Positions 15,467 through 23,957 of a stretch of DNA of 64,000 bases are shown piece by piece. This DNA comes from Kiloniellaceae bacterium (lineage in GTDB: Bacteria; Pseudomonadota; Alphaproteobacteria; Kiloniellales; J153): contig JAJFGL010000068.1 in assembly GCA_021776135.1 (NCBI GenBank), positions 56,836 to 120,835 of the forward strand, in the 5' to 3' direction. The stretch's first letter is position 1; each line of letters starts with the position of its first letter. Both the position numbers and the translations under genes were made by a program. The notes beneath the pieces are model-generated. The model ran no database searches. It had not been told where the DNA came from and saw only the letters and a program-made list of their open reading frames with translations.

Positions 15467-17713
15467 TCAGGCCGCGCCCTTGCCGTTCTCCATCATCGCC
15501 TTGAGCACGCGCGGGGGCGACATGGGCAGGTGGGTGAGGCGCACGCCCGCCGCCTCCGAGACCGCGTTGGCGATGGCGGCGAGCGGCGGTACGATGGAGG
15601 TCTCCCCCACCCCGCGCACGCCGTAGGGGTGGCCGGGGTTGGGAATTTCCAGGATCACCGTGTCGATCATGGGCAGGTCCGAGGCGACCGGAATACGGTA
15701 ATCCAGGAAGCCGGGGTTTTGCAGGCGGCCGTCTTCGCCGTAGATGTATTCCTCGTTGATGGCCCAGCCGACGCCTTGGGCGGCGCCGCCCTGGAACTGG
15801 CCCTCCACATAAGCGGGATGGATCGCCTTGCCGGCGTCCTGAAACACGGTGTAGCGCAGCACCGTCACCTTGCCGGTGTCGGGATCGACCTCGACATCGA
15901 CCATGTGGGTGGCGAAGCTGACCCCGGCGCCGTCGGCGGTGGCCTCGCTGTGGCCGGATATGGGGCCGCCGGTGGAGCCGGCCGAGCCGGCGATTTCCGC
16001 CAAGGTCATGGGCTTGAAGTTACCGGCATTGGACCCGGCGGGCTTGGCGCAGCCGTCTTCCCAGACCACAGCCTCGGCCGGGATATCCCAAATCTTGGCG
16101 GCCCGTTCGCACATGATCGCTATGGCCTGGCGCGCCGCCTTGATGGTCGCCATGCCGACGGCGAAGGTGACCCGGCTGCCGTCGGTGACCTCGTTGTAGC
16201 CGAGGGAGGCGGTGTCGGCGATGACGGTGCGCACCTTTTCGTAAGGCACGCCCAATTCCTCCGCCGCCATGAGGCACATGGAGGCGCGCGAGCCGCCGAT
16301 GTCCGGATTGCCTTCGACAACACTCACGGTGCCGTCTTCGCCGATGTTCAGGGAGACGGATGTCTGGCCGCCGAAATTGAACCAGAAACCGCAGGCCACG
16401 CCCCGGCCCTGGTTGGGGCCGAGCGGCGCCAGGTGATGGGGATGTTTTTTGGATTCCTTCAGAGTCGCTTCCAGGCCGATGGGGCCGAAGGTCGGGCCGT
16501 AGGACGACTTGGTGCCCTCGCGCGCGGCGTTCTTCAGGCGGAACTCCAAGGGGTCCATGCCGATCTTATGGGCCAGCTCGTCGATGACGCTTTCGATGGC
16601 GAAGGCGGCGAGCGGCGCGCCCGGCGCCCGGTAGGCGGCCTGCTTGGGCCGGTTGGCGACCACGTCGTAACCGACGGTGTGCACATTTTCCAAATCGTAA
16701 GGGGCAAAGCCGGTCATGGCCCCGAACTGCACCGGGGAGCCGGGAAAGGCGCCGCCCTGATAACGCAGGATCGCCTGAGCCGCCGTGATCTTGCCCTTCT
16801 TGGTGATGCCGATCTTGACATCGGTGCTGGAGCTGGACGTGGGGCCGCTGGCGCGGAAAACCTCGTCCCGGGACATGACCAGCTTCACCGGCTTGCCGGC
16901 CTTGCGCGATAGGGCCAGGGCCACCGGCTCGATAAAGACCGTGGTCTTGCCGCCGAAGCCGCCGCCGATTTCCGAGGCCGTGACCCGCAGGTGCGACACC
17001 TCCATGCCCAGCAGGCCGGCGCAGGCATTGCGGACCATGTAGTGCCCCTGGGTGCAGCACCACAGATCGGCCCGGTCGTCGGCCCCGTAAGTGGCGAGAC
17101 AGGCGTGGGGCTCGATATAGCCCTGATGGGTGGCCTCGGTCTTGAAGCTGCGCTCGATAATAATGTCGGCCTTGGCGAAACCCTTGACCACATCGCCGTG
17201 GCCGAAGGTGTGAATCTGGGCGACGTTGGAATCCTTTTTCGCCGCCGGTTCGGCGCCGATAGTGCGCATGCCCTTGTGCAGGATCGGCGCGCGCGGCTTC
17301 ATGGCCGCGTCCACGTCGGTCACATGGGGCAAGACCTGATACTCGACCTGGATGCGCTTCAGGGCCTCGCGCGCCACGGTTTTCGACACCGCCGCAACGG
17401 CGGCGACCGCGTGGCCGTCATACAAGGCCTTTTCCCGCGCCATGACGTTGCGGCAGATATCGACCAGGTCTTCGCGTTCGGGCAGCTTGAAATCGTCCCG
17501 GGTCACCACCGCCTTGACGCCGGGCAGTTTCTCCGCCCGCGAGGTATCGATGGACTTGATGCGCGCATGGGCGTGGGGGCTGCGCAGGATCAGGGCGTGC
17601 AGCATCCCCGGCGCGGAGATATCGGCGCCGAAGCGGGCCCGGCCCGTGACCTTGTCCACGCCGTCCGGGCGCAGGGGCCGGGTGCCGACGAGCTTGAATT
17701 TAGTTTTGATCAT
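15467..17713 (-). CDS. Molybdenum hydroxylase large subunit (xanthine dehydrogenase family)
   Basis: A 748-residue molybdopterin-cytosine-dinucleotide-type subunit. GRARFGADI starts the first domain; VTASEIGGGFGGKTTVFIEPVALAL and QAAYRAPGAPLAAFAIESVID line the Mo site; GVGETSIVPPLAAIANA carries the catalytic glutamate. The loop AYRAPGAPLA differs from both CO-dehydrogenase signatures (AYRCSFR and AYRGAGR), so this is not a CO dehydrogenase. The substrate is probably an N-heterocycle, aldehyde or purine-like compound. I start it at the ATG at 17713, which shares ATGA with the 2Fe-2S gene; longer starts add no family sequence. Confidence 0.88.
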   Translation of the reverse strand: MIKTKFKLVGTRPLRPDGVDKVTGRARFGADISAPGMLHALILRSPHAHARIKSIDTSRAEKLPGVKAVVTRDDFKLPEREDLVDICRNVMAREKALYDGHAVAAVAAVSKTVAREALKRIQVEYQVLPHVTDVDAAMKPRAPILHKGMRTIGAEPAAKKDSNVAQIHTFGHGDVVKGFAKADIIIERSFKTEATHQGYIEPHACLATYGADDRADLWCCTQGHYMVRNACAGLLGMEVSHLRVTASEIGGGFGGKTTVFIEPVALALSRKAGKPVKLVMSRDEVFRASGPTSSSSTDVKIGITKKGKITAAQAILRYQGGAFPGSPVQFGAMTGFAPYDLENVHTVGYDVVANRPKQAAYRAPGAPLAAFAIESVIDELAHKIGMDPLEFRLKNAAREGTKSSYGPTFGPIGLEATLKESKKHPHHLAPLGPNQGRGVACGFWFNFGGQTSVSLNIGEDGTVSVVEGNPDIGGSRASMCLMAAEELGVPYEKVRTVIADTASLGYNEVTDGSRVTFAVGMATIKAARQAIAIMCERAAKIWDIPAEAVVWEDGCAKPAGSNAGNFKPMTLAEIAGSAGSTGGPISGHSEATADGAGVSFATHMVDVEVDPDTGKVTVLRYTVFQDAGKAIHPAYVEGQFQGGAAQGVGWAINEEYIYGEDGRLQNPGFLDYRIPVASDLPMIDTVILEIPNPGHPYGVRGVGETSIVPPLAAIANAVSEAAGVRLTHLPMSPPRVLKAMMENGKGAA

Positions 17714-18192
17714 GCGCGCGCGCTCCTCATGTCCTTGGCGGTATCGAGTACCGCGCGAACGATTTTGTCGTAACCGGTGCAGCGGCACAGGTTACCGGCC
17801 AGCCAGTAACGGACTTGCGATTCGCTTGGGTCGTCATTGACCTCCAGCAGGGCCTTGGCGGCGACCAGGAAACCGGGGGTGCAGACCCCGCACTGCAAGG
17901 CCGCGTGTTCCAGGAACTTCTGCTGCAAGGGGTGCAGGGTCTCGCCCTCGGCCATGCCCTCGATGGTCTCGACCGCGCGGCCTTGCGCCTCCACCCCCAG
18001 CACCAGGCAGGAACAGACCAGGCGCCCGTCCAGCATCACGGAACAAGCGCCGCAATCGCCGGTGCCGCAGCCCTCCTTGCTGCCGGTCAGATCCAGACGG
18101 TCGCGCAGCACGTCGAGCAGCGTCTCCCCGGTCTCGCAAAGAAACTCGGCGGCGTCGCCGTTGATGGTCGTGGAAACCGCTGTCTTGGTCAT
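17710..18192 (-). CDS. Molybdenum hydroxylase 2Fe-2S subunit
   Basis: A 160-residue electron-transfer subunit with two [2Fe-2S] clusters. The plant-ferredoxin-type motif is in SKEGCGTGDCGACSVMLDGRLVCSC and the second cluster is in LQCGVCTPGFLVAAKAL plus AGNLCRCTGYDKIV, the standard C-x2-C...C-x-C arrangement. Gene order FAD subunit, Fe-S subunit, Mo subunit with 4-base overlaps on both sides shows a single operon. Confidence 0.92.
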   Translation of the reverse strand: MTKTAVSTTINGDAAEFLCETGETLLDVLRDRLDLTGSKEGCGTGDCGACSVMLDGRLVCSCLVLGVEAQGRAVETIEGMAEGETLHPLQQKFLEHAALQCGVCTPGFLVAAKALLEVNDDPSESQVRYWLAGNLCRCTGYDKIVRAVLDTAKDMRSARA

Positions 18193-19055
18193 GGCTTACC
18201 CCCTGCCCGCTCATAGGCGATCACCGCCGCGCGGCGCGCCAGCACCCCGGCCACATGGGTTTTGAATTCCTTGGTCCCGCGCTTGTCGTCGATGGGCGTC
18301 GCGGCGGCGGAACAAGCGGCCGCGAACCCCTCCAGGGCGCTGTCTTCAAGGCGCGTGCCGATCAGGGCCTTGGCCGCTTTCGCGGACAGGATCACTCTTG
18401 GCCCGACCGCGCCCAGGGCGACCCGGGCGGCGGTGCAGACGCCCTTGCGGTCGAGGGTGAGGTTGACCCCGGCGCTGGCCGCGGCGATATCCATCTCGGT
18501 GCGCGGAATGAAGCGCAGATAGGCATCGCCGGATCGCGGCGGGCGCTTGGGCAGGAAAATCGATTCGACAAGCTCGCCCTTTTTTAGCGAGGTTTTTCCC
18601 GGGCCCGTGGCGATTTTCTCAGCCGGTATATCGCGGCGTTTTCCAGGCCCGGCGATGCGCGCCACGGCCCCGGCGGCGGCCAAGGCGGGCACGCTATCGG
18701 CGGCGGGCGAGGCATTGCAGAGGTTGCCCGCCATGGTCGCCCGGCCCTGAATCTGGGTCGAGCCGATGAGGCCCGTGGCCTCGACCACGCCGGGCCAGGC
18801 TTTGCCCAGGCCCTTGTTTTCGCCCATGACCGCGCTCGGCACGGCGGCGCCGATGCGAAAGCCGCCCCGTTCCTTCTTGATTCCGCTCATGGCGGCGATG
18901 TGCTTGATATCGACCACCAGGCCCGGCGGTTTCATGCCGGAACGCAACTGAACCAGGAGGTCGGTCCCGCCCGCCAAGATTTTCGCGGAGCCCTTGGCCC
19001 CCAACAGCAGCTTGGCCGCCGCCTTCGCCGTCGCCGGCGCTTCATATCGCATCAC
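18189..19055 (-). CDS. Molybdenum hydroxylase FAD subunit
   Basis: A 288-residue CoxM-type subunit. AKILAGGTDLLVQLRSG and TIQGRATMAGNLCNASPAADSVPAL-like segments are the two FAD-binding signatures (the second reads STQIQGRATMAGNLCNAS here); the C-terminal CO_deh_flav_C domain follows. Translation starts at GTG 19055 or at the ATG directly after it. First gene of the hydroxylase operon; electrons pass from Mo through 2Fe-2S to this FAD and then to an unknown acceptor. Confidence 0.9.
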   Translation of the reverse strand: MMRYEAPATAKAAAKLLLGAKGSAKILAGGTDLLVQLRSGMKPPGLVVDIKHIAAMSGIKKERGGFRIGAAVPSAVMGENKGLGKAWPGVVEATGLIGSTQIQGRATMAGNLCNASPAADSVPALAAAGAVARIAGPGKRRDIPAEKIATGPGKTSLKKGELVESIFLPKRPPRSGDAYLRFIPRTEMDIAAASAGVNLTLDRKGVCTAARVALGAVGPRVILSAKAAKALIGTRLEDSALEGFAAACSAAATPIDDKRGTKEFKTHVAGVLARRAAVIAYERAGGKP

Positions 19056-19124
19056 ATTTATCCCCGATTGAGGTTTATTCAGATGTAACAGCGCCGTAGG
19101 GGAAACTTCAAGCCCGCACTTGTA

Positions 19125-19844
19125 TTAGGACAATCCCCAGGCGCTGGCCGCCGTTTGAGCCATGATATCCATGCCCAGCCCCATCGCCACGGCGGCGGCG
19201 GCCATGGAAAGACCGCCGTGGAGCCACTTGGCATGGCGTTCCGCGGCGCCCAGGGGCCAGGCCGCGGCCAGGGTCAAAACGGTCATGCCCAGGATCGACC
19301 CGAGGCCGAAAACCGCCACATAACCGGCTGCCGTCCAGGGCTCGCGGGTCGCCGCCACCGCCAGGGCCAGCAGGCCGGCGGAACCGGCGGCCCCGTGCAC
19401 CAGGCCGATAACCAAGGCGCGCAGAGGAAAGCCCGCGGGATGGCGATGGTCGTGGGGATCGCGGCCATGGGGCGTTTCCGCGCCCGCGTGGCTGTGGGCG
19501 TGAAGGTGCGGACGGCCGTTATGATGGCTATGGACATGGAAATGTATCCGCCGCGCCCGCATCCGCCGGATCACGTCGAAACCCAGCAGCACCAGCATGA
19601 CCCCGACCGCGAACTCGAAGGCGGCGGCGGTCCGCTCCGTCAGGGTCAGACCCAGAAGGATAACCGCCGCGCAAATCGCAAAGAGGGTAAGGCTATGACC
19701 AAGCCCCCAGGCCGCGCCGCGCAGGGCGAGGCTTTTCTTCGTGTGGCCGGTGCCAGAAGCAAGAGTTCCGACCGCCGCCAGGTGATCGGCCTCGAGCGCA
19801 TGCTGCATCCCGATCAAAAACCCGAGCGCCAAAAAACCTTCCAA
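19125..19844 (-). CDS. Nickel/cobalt permease-like protein (NiCoT/UreH type)
   Basis: A 239-residue membrane protein. GMQHALEADHLAAVGT holds the HX4DH signature of nickel-cobalt transporters in the first helix (His15, Asp20, His21); a second HG motif occurs at LVIGLVHGAAGSAGLL. Between them is a His-rich cytoplasmic loop (HFHVHSHH...HLHAHSHAG...HDHRH, residues ~102-135) that probably sequesters metal. The likeliest start is a TTG at 19844, since no ATG fits. No urease, hydrogenase or cobalamin genes are next to it and I found no cobalamin-riboswitch pattern upstream, so nickel is as plausible as cobalt. Confidence 0.8.
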   Translation of the reverse strand: MEGFLALGFLIGMQHALEADHLAAVGTLASGTGHTKKSLALRGAAWGLGHSLTLFAICAAVILLGLTLTERTAAAFEFAVGVMLVLLGFDVIRRMRARRIHFHVHSHHNGRPHLHAHSHAGAETPHGRDPHDHRHPAGFPLRALVIGLVHGAAGSAGLLALAVAATREPWTAAGYVAVFGLGSILGMTVLTLAAAWPLGAAERHAKWLHGGLSMAAAAVAMGLGMDIMAQTAASAWGLS

Positions 19845-20077
19845 AACCCCGCCCTTCCCCTTAACGACTCTGCGGCGGTCATGCGCCAGCTAAGGTCGCA
19901 TATATGACGGAACAACAAAGTCCACGGCAATCATAATATGCCGGAACACGACCGCCGCCATAGGCCGAACTTTAGCTGCCGCTGATATGGGTGGCGATAA
20001 TACCGGTATGCAAAATTTCTTTTTGCGTGTTCAATTCAAACATGCATTCACCGGAATATGGATGGAGGGAGAATCGA

Positions 20078-21208
20078 ATGAAGCAAAATCTCTTAAAATG
20101 CTTTTACGGCGGACTTGCCTTCTTGGCAGTGCTTGGATCGGCGGCAATAAGCGCCGGGGCTTCCGCCCAGGACGGCGGTGGGATCACCTTCACCACCTGG
20201 ACCGGGCCGTACATGCGCAGCCAGATGCTGGGTTTCGTCCGCCCTTACGAGGAGGCGAAAGGATCCAGGGTAAACGTGGCTCACTATGCCGGCGGCATAG
20301 ATGAAATCCGCGATCAGGTGGAATCGGCGAATGTGATCTGGGATGTCGTCGATCTGACCCAGGCGGATTCCTTGCGCGCCTGCAACGAAGGGCTCTTGGA
20401 AAACATCGCGGACATTAAGCTGCCCAACGGCGCCGACGGAACCGGCTTTCGCGACGACTTCGTCGAGGGCGCCCTGAACCCCTGCGGAGTCGGCGTCATC
20501 GTTTGGGCGACGGTCTTCGGTTACAGCAATGAAGCCTTTGGCGGCAATCCGCCAAGCTCGGTCGCGGATTTCTTCGATACCGAAGCTTTCCCCGGCCCCA
20601 GGGCGATTCGAAACGATCCGACCGTGATCATGGAATGGGCGCTCATCGCCGACGGGGTGGCGCAGGGCGATGTCTATGGAATTCTGGAAACTCCAAAGGG
20701 CGTCAAGCGCGCCTTGGCGAAAATGAACGCGATCAAGCCGGGCTTGACGCTTTGGGAAAACGGCCGGGAGCCGGTGCGGCTTTTGAACAGCGGCGACGCC
20801 GTCATGACTTCCATCTGGGCGACCACCGGCGCCGTGGCGGCGCGCGAGGCGGGGGCCGATTTCTCCATTGTGTGGGACGGCCGGGTGATCGAGCTCGATC
20901 TCTTCGGCATACCCAAGGGCAGCCGCCACAAGAAGGAAGCGATCGAGTTCATACGCTTCGCCAGCAACTCGGAATCCTTGGCCAAGATGGTTGGACACCT
21001 GCCCAACGGGCCGACGCGGCGATCGTCGCTGGCCTTGCTATCCGATGACGTTCTGTCGCAGTTGCCGAACGGCCCGGCCTACGAGGACAAAATCTCGATC
21101 CATTCGAACGCGCGCTGGTGGTCGGAAAACCATGCGGTTTTACGAGAAGCCTTTAACGCCTGGTTGGCCAAGTCCGCCCGCCAGGGCGCTTCCGGAACCG
21201 TGCGATGA
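20078..21208 (+). CDS. Spermidine/putrescine-type substrate-binding protein (PotD-like)
   Basis: A 376-residue periplasmic protein. MKQNLLKCF begins a signal peptide ending near GASA-QD. ITFTTWTGPYMRSQMLGFVRPYEE and the later VWATVFGYSNEAF and DFFDTEAFPGPRAI segments match the PotD/SBP_bac_8 group that binds polyamines, thiamine or opines. The ATG at 20078 gives a normal signal peptide; an upstream in-frame ATG does not. The following gene, 32 bases on, is a BCCT carrier, not an ABC permease, and no ABC subunits are near. A binding protein beside a single-component carrier is unusual. Confidence 0.85.
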   Translation: MKQNLLKCFYGGLAFLAVLGSAAISAGASAQDGGGITFTTWTGPYMRSQMLGFVRPYEEAKGSRVNVAHYAGGIDEIRDQVESANVIWDVVDLTQADSLRACNEGLLENIADIKLPNGADGTGFRDDFVEGALNPCGVGVIVWATVFGYSNEAFGGNPPSSVADFFDTEAFPGPRAIRNDPTVIMEWALIADGVAQGDVYGILETPKGVKRALAKMNAIKPGLTLWENGREPVRLLNSGDAVMTSIWATTGAVAAREAGADFSIVWDGRVIELDLFGIPKGSRHKKEAIEFIRFASNSESLAKMVGHLPNGPTRRSSLALLSDDVLSQLPNGPAYEDKISIHSNARWWSENHAVLREAFNAWLAKSARQGASGTVR

Positions 21209-21240
21209 GTAACCTTACAGATTCCCAGGAGGACATACCC

Positions 21241-22842
21241 ATGACCGATGAAACCCATGTGCCGCCGGATAATCTAGTCGCCAAATCGGGGATTTTCCAA
21301 GGGATGAATGCCCTTATGGCGATCGCGTCCATGATAATGATTCTAGGTTTCGTCGCCTTCACAATTCAAGACGTCGAATACTCCGGCGCCATCTTCGCCC
21401 AAGGCAAGGACTTCATCATCGGCGCTCTCGATTGGTTCTATGTGCTGGTGGTGTCGATGGCGCTGTTTTTTGTTTTTTGGCTTTTGGTTAGCCGCTTTGG
21501 CGATGTGAAATTGGGTAAAGACGACGACGAACCGGATTTTTCCACCTTCTCGTGGATTTGCATGCTGTTCAGCGCCGGCTTGGGCTCCGGCCTGATTTAT
21601 TGGGGCGTGGCGGAGCCCATGTACCATATTCAGGACAACCCCTTCATGACCCGCGCCGGGGCCGAGCCCGGCAGCATTGAAGCCGCCGGCATCGCGCTTC
21701 GCGTCACCATTTTTCATTGGGGGCTGCACGGTTGGGCGCTGTACGTGCTGGTCGGCTTGAGCCTTGCCTACTTCGCTTACCGCAAGGGTTTGCCGCTTTC
21801 CCTGAGGTCGGCCATGTACCCGATTCTAAAAGACAAGGTCTATGGCCCCTGGGGTCACGCGGTCGATCTTATCGGCGTCTTCGGTACGATTTTCGGTCTT
21901 GCGACCTCCCTTGGCCTCGGCGTTGGGCCCATTGCCGCCGGTTTGGAAAAACTGGGCTGGATGTCGAATACAACCACCAACCAGATGATTCTCATCGCCG
22001 TTATTACCGTCATGGGCACCGCCTCCGCCGCCTCCGGCGTTGGCCGGGGGGTGCGTATTCTGAGCGAGATTAACGTCTGGGCCAGTCTTGGGCTGTTACT
22101 GCTGTTCCTGATCCTGGGACCGACGGCCTTTATTCTGGGCATGGTTATTTCCGGCGCCGGCGAATACCTGTGGAATGTCATCCCCATGGGATTCTGGATC
22201 GATGGCGATCCGGAACGTCAATGGCAGAGCTGGTGGACGATATTTTATTGGGGCTGGTGGATTGCCTGGTGTCCCTTCGTCGGCTTGTTCATTGCCCGGG
22301 TCTCGAAAGGCCGCACCATCCGCCAATTCTGCTTCTGCGTACTCTTGATTCCCTCCACGGTCGTGGTCTTGTGGATGGGCGTCTTCGGCGGCGCCGCCGT
22401 GGGCGTGGATTTGTTCAACAATGCCGGCGTGGTCGATGCGGTGAACGCGGACTACGCCACCGGCGTGTTCCAGACCATCGCCGGCTTCGGTTACGACTGG
22501 CTGGTCACGCCGATTACCATCCTGACGACCATTTTGCTGATCTCCTGGTTCGTGACCTCGTCGGATTCCGGCACCCTGGTGATGTGCACCATGTTGTCCA
22601 TGGGCGACGAGAGCCCGCCGATCAAATTCCGGATTTTCTGGGGCGTCACCTCTGGCGTGGTTGCCGGTGTTCTGCTGCTGGCTGGCGGATTGAGCGCGCT
22701 TCAGACAGCGTCCATCGTGGCCGGCCTGCCGATCGCGGTGATGCTGCTGCTCATGGGTTATGGCATGGCCAAGACACTGCACGAAGACTTCCCGCTTCCG
22801 GACGTGGAAGACAAGATGGCCTTGCGCTATCTGACCCGCTAA
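21241..22842 (+). CDS. BCCT-family transporter
   Basis: A 533-residue, 12-helix carrier of the betaine/carnitine/choline family. The family signature in helix 8 is intact (FYWGWWIAWCPFVGLFIARVSKGRTIRQF), with the aromatic-box tryptophans that bind quaternary ammonium groups. The helix-3 glycine stretch reads GLGSG (residues 113-117) instead of the GMGIG of Na+-coupled BetP. The start at 21241 has AGGAGG at the right spacing. There is no long N- or C-terminal osmosensing tail, so nutrient uptake is more likely than osmoregulation. Probably co-transcribed with the PotD-like gene. Confidence 0.92.
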   Translation: MTDETHVPPDNLVAKSGIFQGMNALMAIASMIMILGFVAFTIQDVEYSGAIFAQGKDFIIGALDWFYVLVVSMALFFVFWLLVSRFGDVKLGKDDDEPDFSTFSWICMLFSAGLGSGLIYWGVAEPMYHIQDNPFMTRAGAEPGSIEAAGIALRVTIFHWGLHGWALYVLVGLSLAYFAYRKGLPLSLRSAMYPILKDKVYGPWGHAVDLIGVFGTIFGLATSLGLGVGPIAAGLEKLGWMSNTTTNQMILIAVITVMGTASAASGVGRGVRILSEINVWASLGLLLLFLILGPTAFILGMVISGAGEYLWNVIPMGFWIDGDPERQWQSWWTIFYWGWWIAWCPFVGLFIARVSKGRTIRQFCFCVLLIPSTVVVLWMGVFGGAAVGVDLFNNAGVVDAVNADYATGVFQTIAGFGYDWLVTPITILTTILLISWFVTSSDSGTLVMCTMLSMGDESPPIKFRIFWGVTSGVVAGVLLLAGGLSALQTASIVAGLPIAVMLLLMGYGMAKTLHEDFPLPDVEDKMALRYLTR

Positions 22843-22860
22843 GGAACCGCCTATCTATTT

Positions 22861-22882
22861 CGGGCCGGCGCGTGCCGGCCCG
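22861..22882. terminator. Hairpin between convergent genes
   Basis: A perfect 9-bp stem CGGGCCGGC-GCGT-GCCGGCCCG lies between the stop of the BCCT gene and the stop of the convergent chimeric gene. There is no strong T-run on the + side; the - side is followed by AAATAGA. Likely a shared transcription end. Confidence 0.6.
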
Positions 22883-22884
22883 GA

Positions 22885-23277
22885 TTAGCCGGGACCCGGC
22901 GCCTGGGTTTCTTCGATCAGGCGGTTAAAGACCGCCGCCTGAACGATGTAGGGCCGTTCGGGGCAAGGCGCCATGCCGAGGGATTCGTAAAACTCGCGGG
23001 CCGGGTTATCGGCGGCCACCTTGCGGATATCCTTGCTTTTCAAGACCGCAATCATTTTTTCTGACGTATCGACGGCAACCAACTCGTGAACGTACGGAGC
23101 AACTCTTTCAGCAAGCAGCCCAGTACCGCATCCGAAGTCGAGAACCCGTTTCGATTTCCTGTTTGCGTTAACAATATCTATCTGGGCGACCAGTGAGGTA
23201 AAAGCCCGGTCTGCATAGAGATTGACATCTGCATTGTCGCCCCAACATTCTGCATGGTCGTTCCAGGATTCAGTCAT
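22885..23277 (-). pseudogene. Chimera: truncated SAM methyltransferase joined to a GNAT C-terminus
   Basis: A 130-residue open frame with two unrelated halves. Residues 1-~84 are the start of a class I SAM-dependent methyltransferase, with motif I VLDFGCGTGLLAERVAP and the acidic LVAVDTSEKM strand. After about residue 85 the sequence switches to VAADNPAREFYESLGMAPC..., which is the C-terminal ~40 residues of the GNAT gene at 23958-24449. At DNA level, 22921-23023 and 23988-24090 match at 100 of 103 positions. The methyltransferase lacks everything after motif II, so enzymatic activity is unlikely. It overlaps the upstream GNAT gene by 8 bases (ATGACTGA). Confidence 0.8.
22921..23023. repeat. 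103-bp direct repeat, copy A (in the chimera)
   Basis: Matches 23988-24090 in the same orientation with three mismatches by my alignment. It supplies the C-terminal coding part of the chimeric gene. The two copies bracket 964 bp containing the methyltransferase fragment and a GNAT gene, so recombination between them could delete or duplicate that block. Confidence 0.88.
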
Positions 23278-23737
23278 CCCGCAGACGGTTTTTCATAGAG
23301 ACGGTGTTTTTGCATCGGGAAACCTCAACCCATCCCAAGTGCTGATAGAGTTGAATATTTTCAGGCATTTCTACGTGAGTGTTCAAGCGCATTTCTCCAA
23401 ATCCTTGGCGTTTTGCCTCACTCTCAGAAAGCTCAATCAGTCTGCGTCCAATGCCCTTACCGCCATGACTTGGATGAACCGCTAAGTTTGCAAGCTTCAT
23501 GAATCCATCTTGAGGAACAAGAAAAAGGCCAGCAATAATAACATCGCCTTGCACTGCCACCCAAACCTGATTGCTGACGATGTCCTCAGCGCAACCGTCG
23601 GAAACTGAGGGCATATCTGATATGCGCTGCGCGTATTTGGCATAGGCAGCGTCGATGCAAGAAGCCAAGGCTTCAGCATCCGCCAACGTCGCAGGTCGTA
23701 TGAGTGGGTTTTCCGGGTTCAAGCTTTCCCCTTTCAT
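23270..23737 (-). CDS. GNAT acetyltransferase
   Basis: A 155-residue N-acetyltransferase. The acetyl-CoA site is LANLAVHPSHGGKGIGRRLIELSESEA (motif A with GGKGIG), and IQLYQHLGWVEVSRCKN is motif B. IRPATLADAEALASCIDAAY opens the domain. The acceptor is unknown. It stands between the two copies of a 103-bp repeat and its stop overlaps the start of the methyltransferase chimera. The block is somewhat more AT-rich than its surroundings, which suggests an acquired segment. Confidence 0.85.
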   Translation of the reverse strand: MKGESLNPENPLIRPATLADAEALASCIDAAYAKYAQRISDMPSVSDGCAEDIVSNQVWVAVQGDVIIAGLFLVPQDGFMKLANLAVHPSHGGKGIGRRLIELSESEAKRQGFGEMRLNTHVEMPENIQLYQHLGWVEVSRCKNTVSMKNRLRDD

Positions 23738-23957
23738 CAGCCTTCACGTTAACACGCGCAACCATGTTCCAGGTTCAAGGGCGCTGAAGCAGATGTTGGC
23801 TGCATCGCGGAAAATGGTCAAGTCGGGCTCGAACCAGTCATTGCCTCCTTCCGGATTAATGGGTATGTGACCTAAGGCGCGAAGAAGCACATAATTCTTA
23901 CTTCGCGGCTTCGTGTCTTTGTGTCTTCGTGGTGAAACTTCTTCTCACCGAAATGGA

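Noticed and set aside
15530..16912. Long + strand open frame (460 codons) over the molybdenum-hydroxylase gene
   Set aside because: Antisense shadow of the Mo subunit; His/Gly/Asp-rich with no family pattern.
15467..19055. Aerobic CO dehydrogenase (coxMSL)
   Set aside because: Gene order fits, but the active-site loop matches neither form I nor form II CO dehydrogenase.
19845..20077. Cobalamin or nickel riboswitch upstream of the Ni/Co permease gene
   Set aside because: The gap is short and shared with the divergent PotD-like gene, and I could not find the conserved cobalamin-box sequence.
23738..23957. Remnant gene between the two GNAT genes
   Set aside because: No frame gives a recognisable protein; only short open frames are present.
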